From assembly GCA_017467265.1 (NCBI GenBank), contig JAFTSO010000006.1, positions 1 to 35,845 on the forward strand: a stretch of DNA of 35,845 nt. Direction: 5' to 3'. Shown one piece after another: positions 30,752 to 35,845 of this stretch. Position 1 is the stretch's first letter; each line of letters opens with the position of its first letter. The stretch is from Clostridia bacterium (GTDB lineage: Bacteria > Bacillota > Clostridia > Christensenellales > Borkfalkiaceae). Below the pieces are notes generated by a model. The model ran no database searches. It was not told the DNA's origin and worked only from the letters and a program-made list of their open reading frames with translations. A program made the translations under genes and the position numbers.

Positions 30752-31513
30752 ATGATTAGTTTGAAGGATAAAGTCGTCATCATTACGGGCGGCGGCAGAG
30801 GTATCGGGTTTGGACTTTCGACGGCGTTTGCAAAGGCAGGCGCGAAGATCGTCATCACGGGCAGAACGGAAGCTACTTTGCTTTCCGCGAAGGAAAAACT
30901 GGAAACGGCACACGGCTGCGAAGTGCTCTGCGTGACGGCAGACGGCGCGGATGAAGCGGCGATCCAGAACGTAATCGACAAGACGGTGGAGAAATTTGGC
31001 AGAATTGACGCGGTGATCAATAACGCGCAGGCGTCGGCGTCGGGCAAAATGCTGATCGATCACACCAAAGAAGATCTCGATCTTGCCATCTATTCGGGGA
31101 TTTACGCGACGTTCTTCTATATGCAAAAGGCGTTCCCGTATCTCAAAGAGAGCAAGGGCTGCGTGGTGAATTTTGCCAGCGGTGCTGGACTGTTCGGGCG
31201 TATTGCGCAATCGTCGTATGCGGCGGCGAAGGAAGGTATTCGCGGTCTTTCGCGCGTAGCGGCGACGGAGTGGGCACCCTACGGTGTGCGCGTCAACGTG
31301 ATTTGTCCTTTGGCGATGACCGAAGGTCTGCAAAAATTCAAGGAAGAATATCCCGAACGCTACGAACAGACGATCAAGGGCGTGCCGATGGGTAGATTTG
31401 CCGATCCCGAGCAGGACGTAGGCGGTATGTGCGTGTTTCTTTGCTCCGATTTGGCTAACTACGTGACGGGCGAAACGATCACGTTGCAGGGCGGCAGCGG
31501 TTTAAGACCGTAA
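30752..31513 (+). CDS. short-chain dehydrogenase/reductase
   Basis: A 253-residue classical SDR oxidoreductase. Visible: cofactor-binding TGGGRGIG (12-19), NNAQ in place of NNAG, active-site Ser (NFASGAGLFG), and YAAAK with catalytic Tyr and Lys, then RVNVICPLAMT and the C-terminal YVTGETITLQGGSG. Arg in the GRT after the second strand (VITGRTEA) suggests NADPH preference. The substrate is unknown; such enzymes often reduce 3-oxoacyl or sugar-like substrates. GGAGAG precedes ATG 30752. The next gene is 33 bases away with no terminator between, so they are probably co-transcribed. Confidence 0.92.
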   Translation: MISLKDKVVIITGGGRGIGFGLSTAFAKAGAKIVITGRTEATLLSAKEKLETAHGCEVLCVTADGADEAAIQNVIDKTVEKFGRIDAVINNAQASASGKMLIDHTKEDLDLAIYSGIYATFFYMQKAFPYLKESKGCVVNFASGAGLFGRIAQSSYAAAKEGIRGLSRVAATEWAPYGVRVNVICPLAMTEGLQKFKEEYPERYEQTIKGVPMGRFADPEQDVGGMCVFLCSDLANYVTGETITLQGGSGLRP

Positions 31514-31546
31514 TCGAACGTACCAAAAACAAGGATAAAGGGGAAA

Positions 31547-33163
31547 ATGATGGGAAAGCTCAAAAAGATCGGTTGTGGTTTATTGGCGGCGTTGACGTTG
31601 CTCACAGGAACGGTGACGGCGGTATCGTGCGGTGGCTCGGGCGGCGGTGAAACGTCCTCTTCGGTTTCGTCGAGCGTAGAGGAAAAAATCTCCATTTCGC
31701 TCTCGAAAAAGATTTATAACATTTACGACGAAGAAACGGTGGCGTTGCAGGTGAATTTCTCGATCAACGACGAAGAGGCGGATTGCGCGCTGTTGAATTT
31801 TTCGTCCAGCGAGCCGAATATTGCGACGGTGAGCGACGACGGCGTAGTGACGGGCGTGTCGGAAGGCCGCGCGCACATCACGATTTCGTACGGCTCGAAA
31901 TCGACGGTTGCAACCATCAACGTGACAAAGCGGATCTACACGATCACGCTCTCGGACGACAACGTGATTTTGCCTGCGGACGGTATGCAGCAAATCACCG
32001 CGGCGGTGGTTTTCGGCGAAGAAACGCTGCAAGACCCCGTCCTTAGCTGGCAATCGTCCAACGCGGCGGTGGCGACGGTGGAAAACGGGCTGATCACGGC
32101 GGTCGGGCTGGGTAAAGCCACCCTTTCCGTTTCGTATAAAGATACCACGGTAGAAATTCCCGTGAGCGTGGTGGCGGAAACGACGGCGGAAAACGTCAAT
32201 TCGTTTGACGAAGCGTATATCAATATCTACGGGCGCAGCTATATCAACGGGGGCGCGCTCAATCTCGACCATGCGGCGAACGGGGTGGAAGTGGGGATTA
32301 TCGGCACTTCGTTGTCCCTTTCGCTCTATTCGGGAACAACGAACAGCTATATGCGCGTGTTCGTGGACGGCGAAACTACGGGCGAAAAAATTTCCGTAAA
32401 AGCAGGGACGAATACGTACACGGTAGCGAGCGAGCTGGACGAAGGGTATCACCTGATCCGTATCGTCAAGGCGACGGAAGAACAGCACTCGACGTGGGAC
32501 GTGAAATCGTTCACGGCAGACAAATTCTTTGCCGTGCCTGAAAAATCCGATTTTAAGATTGAATTCGTTGGGGATTCGATTACGGCTGGCTACGGATTGT
32601 ACGGCGTGCCGGGCGAAACGTACACCGTGGACAATTCCGACTGTGCGGCGACGTATGCGTATATCGCGGCGAATCTGCTCGACGCGGACTATTCGGTGGT
32701 GGCGTTCAGCGGCATCTGCGCCAAGGCGTATCATTGGTGTAGCAATATCAATATGACGACGTTGTACGACCGCACTTCCAACTCGAACACACAGGCATAT
32801 ACCCAAACGGTGGATGCGGACGTGGTTGTGGTGAATTTGGGTACGAACGAAGCGTCGTATTTGGGCGATGGATATGGCGGCTCGGGTTACGCAACGCAGC
32901 TCCCTACCGATTATCTGGAACTTTTGGAAAAGGTGCGAACGAAAAATCCCGACGCGTATATCATCTGTTTGTACGGTATGATGGGTAAGGATTACCGTGT
33001 GGAAACGGGTATCAAGAGCGCGGTGGCGGCGATGGACGAGAAAGTTGTGTATAATCCGTTTACGTTTGCGCCGAGCGTAGCGGGTGCGAACGGGCATCCT
33101 ACGGCGGCAGCGCAACAAGATTGGGGCGAGGCTCTGGCGGCGTATATTCAAACGCTGGCGTAA
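31547..33163 (+). CDS. lipoprotein esterase with two Ig-like domains and CE2-type SGNH domain
   Basis: A 538-residue surface lipoprotein. The signal ends at Cys28 (TAVSC), followed by a Gly/Ser-rich linker. Two bacterial Ig-like (BIG2) domains follow: about 45-130 (NIATVSDDGVVTGVSEGRAHITI) and 131-215 (SNAAVATVENGLITAVGLGKATLSV). A beta-sandwich (about 220-335) and an SGNH hydrolase domain complete it: FVGDSITAGYGLYG (nucleophile Ser), VVVNLGTNEASY and NGHPTAAAQQDW (catalytic His). The sandwich-plus-SGNH order matches carbohydrate esterase family 2, which deacetylates plant polysaccharides. The start is ATG 31547 (or 31550). No terminator follows before the next promoter-like element. Confidence 0.85.
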   Translation: MMGKLKKIGCGLLAALTLLTGTVTAVSCGGSGGGETSSSVSSSVEEKISISLSKKIYNIYDEETVALQVNFSINDEEADCALLNFSSSEPNIATVSDDGVVTGVSEGRAHITISYGSKSTVATINVTKRIYTITLSDDNVILPADGMQQITAAVVFGEETLQDPVLSWQSSNAAVATVENGLITAVGLGKATLSVSYKDTTVEIPVSVVAETTAENVNSFDEAYINIYGRSYINGGALNLDHAANGVEVGIIGTSLSLSLYSGTTNSYMRVFVDGETTGEKISVKAGTNTYTVASELDEGYHLIRIVKATEEQHSTWDVKSFTADKFFAVPEKSDFKIEFVGDSITAGYGLYGVPGETYTVDNSDCAATYAYIAANLLDADYSVVAFSGICAKAYHWCSNINMTTLYDRTSNSNTQAYTQTVDADVVVVNLGTNEASYLGDGYGGSGYATQLPTDYLELLEKVRTKNPDAYIICLYGMMGKDYRVETGIKSAVAAMDEKVVYNPFTFAPSVAGANGHPTAAAQQDWGEALAAYIQTLA

Positions 33164-33182
33164 AGAAAAAGATTGAAAACAG

Positions 33183-33210
33183 TGGACGATAATCGTTTAC
33201 TTGTGATAAA
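33183..33210 (+). promoter_or_regulatory. bipartite TGGACG-N16-GATAAA element, copy C
   Basis: TGGACG (33183-33188), 16 bases, GATAAA (33205-33210), followed by TATATAAGG. The same two blocks with the same spacing occur at 25780-25807. It lies 36 bases before the first zinc-ribbon gene and is the only promoter-like sequence there. Confidence 0.45.
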
Positions 33211-33245
33211 TATATAAGGACAAGTAAAAAGGAGATAAAGAAAAT

Positions 33246-33599
33246 ATGTTTTGTACGAAATGCGGTAAAGAACTGGAAAACGGCGCGGCGTTTTGCTCGC
33301 ATTGCGGTAGCGCGGTAGAGAACGCGCAGACGGCACAGACGGATTTTTTTCAGGATGATTTTGCACAGCCGCAGTATGAGATGCAATATCGGCAGGCACA
33401 GCCTCAACAGGAAGAGAGCAACGGTATGGCGATCGCAGGGTTTGTCTGTTCGTTTTTTAGCCCGTTGCTGGGCTGGATTTTCGGCGGCATCGGTCTGTCC
33501 AGATCGGCGAAAATCAACGGCAAGGGCAAGGGGTTGTCCGTTGCGGCGATCGCAGTAGCGAGCGCGATGTTCGTGCTCGGCTTGGTAGCGTTGGCGTAA
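33246..33599 (+). CDS. zinc-ribbon membrane protein (DUF4190-like)
   Basis: A 117-residue protein. Residues 1-22 form a zinc ribbon (CTKCGKELENGAAFCSHCG, two CxxC pairs), residues 23-57 are a Gln/Glu-rich linker, and residues 60-117 contain two hydrophobic segments (GMAIAGFVCSFFSPLLGWIFGGIGL and LSVAAIAVASAMFVLGLVALA), with the small Gly-rich loop typical of DUF4190. Function unknown. AAAAAGGAG lies before ATG 33246. It pairs with the next gene, which has the same N-terminal plan. Confidence 0.85.
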   Translation: MFCTKCGKELENGAAFCSHCGSAVENAQTAQTDFFQDDFAQPQYEMQYRQAQPQQEESNGMAIAGFVCSFFSPLLGWIFGGIGLSRSAKINGKGKGLSVAAIAVASAMFVLGLVALA

Positions 33600-33615
33600 T
33601 AAAAGGAGAAAAAAT

Positions 33616-34047
33616 ATGTTTTGTTCAAAATGCGGTAAAGAGATTATGGACGAAGCGGTGATTTGCCACCATTGCGGCTGCCCGACGAAAGCGTTGGCAA
33701 CGGCGGTGAGCGCGGAGCAATCCCAGCCCCAGCAACAGGCAAAGCCCGTCTTTGAGAAGAACGCGAAACGTTCTAAACTGTTCGGTACGGTGGCGTTTGC
33801 GTTGCTCGTCGTGTCCTTTATGTTCGTGATGATGGGGATTTCGGATATTCTGCTCTACTACGAATATGGCGAAGAGATGTTTGACGCGGCGTTCATGCTC
33901 GACTGGATCGCGCTCGGCTTTGCCATCACGTCGTTTGTGTTCGGCGTTAAGACGAAAAATTGCCTTGGCGTAAAATACGTATCCACGCTCATCTTCATTA
34001 TGTCGATCGTGATGCTGTTCGTGCCTGTGTGTTTCTTTTTGGAATAA
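33616..34047 (+). CDS. second zinc-ribbon membrane protein
   Basis: A 143-residue protein with an N-terminal zinc ribbon (CSKCGKEIMDEAVICHHCGCP) and a Gln/Pro linker, followed by about three hydrophobic segments (LFGTVAFALLVVSFMFVMMG, FMLDWIALGFAITSFVFGV, YVSTLIFIMSIVMLFVPVCFFL). The N-terminal 20 residues closely resemble those of the gene 16 bases upstream, which suggests duplication of the ribbon module; the membrane parts differ. AAAAGGAG precedes ATG 33616. Function unknown. Confidence 0.85.
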   Translation: MFCSKCGKEIMDEAVICHHCGCPTKALATAVSAEQSQPQQQAKPVFEKNAKRSKLFGTVAFALLVVSFMFVMMGISDILLYYEYGEEMFDAAFMLDWIALGFAITSFVFGVKTKNCLGVKYVSTLIFIMSIVMLFVPVCFFLE

Positions 34048-34075
34048 AAATTAGAAAAAAGCGGAAACTATCACT

Positions 34076-34693
34076 ATGACGGAATTTGAAAAAATGAGCG
34101 CAGGCAAGCTCTACGATACGTCGGATAAGGAACTTGCGAAGATGCGCTGCAAAGCGCATAAATTAAGCAAAGATTACAACGATACGTACGAAGACGAAGA
34201 GCAAAAGCGCGCGGAGATTTTAGGCGCGCTTTGCCCAAATCTCGGCAAGGGTTCGTACCTGCAAGGGCCGTTGCAGTTTGATTACGGCGTAAACTTTTTT
34301 ACAGGCGAAAACTGTTATGCGAATTTTAATTTGACTGTGCTCGATTGCGCGCCCGTACGGCTGGGCAACGACGTGTTTATCGGGCCGAATTGCCAGCTTG
34401 TACCTCCCGTGCACCCGTTGCTTTGCAAGGAACGGAAAATGCGTTTTAAGGACGACGGAACGGCGTACGATATGGAATATGCAAAGCCGATCGTCGTCAA
34501 GGACGGAGTTTGGCTCGCCTCGGGAGTGACGGTTTGCGGCGGCGTGACGATCGGAGAAAACAGCGTAATAGGCGCAGGCAGCGTGGTGACGAAGGATATT
34601 CCCGACAACGTGTTTGCGGCAGGCAACCCTTGTAGAGTGATTCGCAAAATCACCGAACACGACAGCGCATATCTCAAAAAGGAACTGTTATAA
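34076..34693 (+). CDS. maltose/galactoside-type O-acetyltransferase
   Basis: A 205-residue left-handed beta-helix acetyltransferase of the maltose/galactoside (LacA/Maa) subgroup. Features: N-terminal helix MSAGKLYDTSDKELAKMRCKAHKLSKDYN, beta-helix entry GPLQFDYGVNFFTGENCYANFNLTVLD, catalytic His in LVPPVHPLL, and hexapeptide turns in GVWLASGVTVCGGVTIGENSVIGAGSVVTKDIPDNVFAAGNPCRVI (given here only as the C-terminal region). It transfers acetyl from acetyl-CoA to a sugar hydroxyl; the physiological substrate is unknown. It is 28 bases after the zinc-ribbon gene. It ends just before the 29-bp repeat. Confidence 0.93.
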   Translation: MTEFEKMSAGKLYDTSDKELAKMRCKAHKLSKDYNDTYEDEEQKRAEILGALCPNLGKGSYLQGPLQFDYGVNFFTGENCYANFNLTVLDCAPVRLGNDVFIGPNCQLVPPVHPLLCKERKMRFKDDGTAYDMEYAKPIVVKDGVWLASGVTVCGGVTIGENSVIGAGSVVTKDIPDNVFAAGNPCRVIRKITEHDSAYLKKELL

Positions 34694-34710
34694 ATAAAAA
34701 AACGGTATAA

Positions 34711-34740
34711 AAAAGCGGCTCTGCGAAAACGCAGGGCCGC
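34711..34740 (-). terminator. hairpin repeat copy 1; terminator of the XRE gene
   Basis: GCGGCTCTGCG (34715-34725), loop AAAA, CGCAGGGCCGC (34730-34740), one G-T wobble. On the minus strand it is followed by six T, so it ends the XRE gene; on the plus strand the tail is weak (TTATATATC). Bases 34711-34739 are identical to 35401-35429. Confidence 0.82.
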
Positions 34741-34747
34741 TTATATA

Positions 34748-34957
34748 TCATTTTAAGCATAGAATTTCATCGGCAGAAACGTCTAATATTTCGCAAATGT
34801 TTGCGAACGTATCCAAAGAAGGGTATTTATTCAATCGCATATACTTGCTAACTGTGGACGGATTGACTCCTAATTTTTCTGCTAATTCTTTTTGGGAAAT
34901 ATTTCCGTATTGTATTGCTTCGCGCAAACGTTTTTGAATATCTTCTATTTTAATCAT
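34748..34957 (-). CDS. XRE-family helix-turn-helix regulator
   Basis: A 69-residue Cro/CI-type DNA-binding protein that is almost only the HTH domain: IQKRLREAIQYGNISQKELAEKLGVNPSTVSKYMRLNKYPSLDTFANICEILDVSADEIL (helix 2 KELAEKLG, recognition helix NPSTVSKYM). ATG 34957 gives the natural N-terminus; an upstream frame to 35005 runs through the operator. No ribosome binding site is visible, so the mRNA may have a very short leader. It is divergent from the DUF4234-type gene and shares its operator region, which suggests autoregulation and control of that gene. Confidence 0.86.
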   Translation of the reverse strand: MIKIEDIQKRLREAIQYGNISQKELAEKLGVNPSTVSKYMRLNKYPSLDTFANICEILDVSADEILCLK

Positions 34958-34969
34958 ATTAAAATAATA

Positions 34970-35011
34970 GCACATTGTACAATTTCTGCTTGACAAAAGG
35001 CACATTGTGCC
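34970..35011. promoter_or_regulatory. divergent operator pair CACATTGT
   Basis: A perfect palindrome GGCACATTGTGCC (34999-35011) lies exactly in the promoter spacer of the DUF4234-type gene. A second, imperfect copy GCACATTGTAC (34970-34980) overlaps the -10 candidate (TACAAT, minus, 34974-34979) of the XRE gene. Two copies in the intergenic space of a divergent XRE regulator are the expected layout of its own binding sites. Confidence 0.65.
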
Positions 35012-35018
35012 TTATAAT
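34990..35018 (+). promoter_or_regulatory. consensus SigA promoter of the DUF4234-type gene
   Basis: TTGACA (34990-34995), 17 bases, TATAAT (35013-35018). The spacer carries the GGCACATTGTGCC operator, so repressor binding would block RNA polymerase. Confidence 0.9.
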
Positions 35019-35037
35019 TATGGTGGAGGTGAACAAA

Positions 35038-35373
35038 ATGTATACAAGACGAAATAGATTTATAATGACGTATTTGATGGCTCTATTAAAGGGACCTTAT
35101 GATTTGTATTGGATTTCTTCCGTGCAAAATGAAGTGCGCAGAAATGAAAAGAAGGGTATGAGTGGATTTTTAACGAGCTTGTTGGTGTTTTGCACGCTTG
35201 GATTATATTCTATTGTATGGCAATTTAGAACAAGCGGTATTTTGAAAAAGTAAGGTGCAAAAGAGAAAAGAATAAAAATGGCGATTTTTGCGCTACTTAT
35301 CATAGGGATCATTGTTAATCCGCTTATTATACAGGGGCAAATGAATTATTTAGAAAAAAGAAATCGGGGATAG
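35038..35373 (+). pseudogene. DUF4234-type membrane protein interrupted by an in-frame stop
   Basis: The first part (35038-35253, 71 residues) reads MYTRRNRFIMTYLMALLKG, PYDLYWISSVQNEVRRNE and FCTLGLYSIVWQFRTSGILKK, then TAA. The frame stays open past the stop: 8 codons, then MAIFALLIIGIIVNPLIIQGQ to TAG 35373. That second part resembles the last membrane helix and the QxxxN tail of DUF4234 proteins. One change (TAA from CAA or similar) would restore a protein of about 111 residues. GGAGGTG precedes ATG 35038. It could still work as a 71-residue protein plus a 31-residue peptide (ATG 35278). Function unknown. Confidence 0.6.
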
Positions 35374-35400
35374 GTTTATAATACCATAGTATAATTGAAG

Positions 35401-35440
35401 AAAAGCGGCTCTGCGAAAACGCAGGGCCGTGATTTTTTGC
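35401..35440 (+). terminator. hairpin repeat copy 2; terminator before dnaK
   Basis: The same hairpin as at 34711 (bases 35401-35429 identical), here followed on the plus strand by TGATTTTTT, so it can end transcription of the DUF4234-type gene. The following 127 bases to dnaK contain no CIRCE element and no convincing -35/-10 pair that I can see. Confidence 0.82.
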
Positions 35441-35555
35441 TTAAAAATTTTGCGGTAAAAATCCGTAAAAAAATTTTTGTTTTTGTGTTTAACGGCGTTT
35501 TGCTTTGGTTAAATATAAGTGTAAATAAAAAGGAAAGCCGCAGAAAAAGCGGTGA

Positions 35556-35845
<290 letters not shown>

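Noticed and set aside
31580..33151. Open frame of 523 codons on the minus strand opposite the esterase
   Set aside because: Arg/His-rich antisense shadow of a well-supported gene, with no domain or ribosome binding site.

Overview
This window looks like chromosomal DNA of an endospore-forming member of the Bacillota, most likely an uncultured clostridial gut lineage. The reasons are spoIIGA-sigE-sigG-ylmC in the usual order, strong AGGAGG-type ribosome binding sites, many consensus SigA promoters with 17-bp spacers, Cys-lipobox lipoproteins and Gram-positive operon layouts. Lineage placement is inference from gene content only. No rRNA, tRNA, CRISPR array, transposase or replication origin was recognised.

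Layout. (1) 1-9525: the 3' end of asnS, then a long co-directional run plsX-rnc-smc-ftsY-trmD-rbgA-rnhB-yraN (lipid synthesis, RNA processing, chromosome organisation, protein targeting, tRNA and ribosome maturation), closed by a bidirectional terminator. (2) 9562-10019, minus strand: mgsA with its own promoter. (3) 10040-13010: sporulation block spoIIGA-sigE, sigG, ylmC, with a plausible Spo0A box before spoIIGA and a plausible SigF-type promoter before sigG. (4) 13084-18767: a GtrII-like membrane glycosyltransferase, a two-component system, and an unrecognised Lys/Glu/Ala-rich membrane protein. (5) 18773-24798: an FMN riboswitch and ribU, then tsaE-tsaB-rimI, an alpha/beta hydrolase, a membrane-anchored MurF-like ligase and ddl. 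(6) 24809-27730: divergent genes for a YjdF-like membrane protein (minus) and an orphan solute-binding lipoprotein (plus). (7) 27754-30379: obgE-yhbY-grpE. (8) 30450-34693: remains of a CsoR-type regulator with its operator, an SDR oxidoreductase, a CE2-like lipoprotein esterase with Ig-like domains, two zinc-ribbon membrane proteins and a hexapeptide acetyltransferase. (9) 34711-35429: a small cassette (XRE regulator plus a broken DUF4234-type membrane protein) bounded by identical 29-bp hairpin repeats. (10) The 5' end of dnaK.

The most unusual content is a family of modular hairpin arrays in three intergenic gaps (302-615, 5993-6082, 29206-29450), each ending at the ribosome binding site of the next gene (plsX, ftsY, yhbY). 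Each is built from many short perfect hairpins separated by conserved 7-8 base linkers: GTGAATTG on the left half and its near-complement CAAATCAC or CAATTCAC on the right half. The two full copies share a 4-left / centre / 4-right plan, and the stems differ between copies by paired, compensating changes. I know of no named element with this design. A structured RNA leader and a mobile palindromic DNA element are both possible.

Other points worth a second look: two promoters built into terminator hairpins, a possibly leaderless tsaE, a repeated bipartite promoter-like element (TGGACG-N16-GATAAA), a hydrolase with no usable upstream start codon, a CsoR gene cut short by a terminator, and a DUF4234-type gene split by one in-frame stop.
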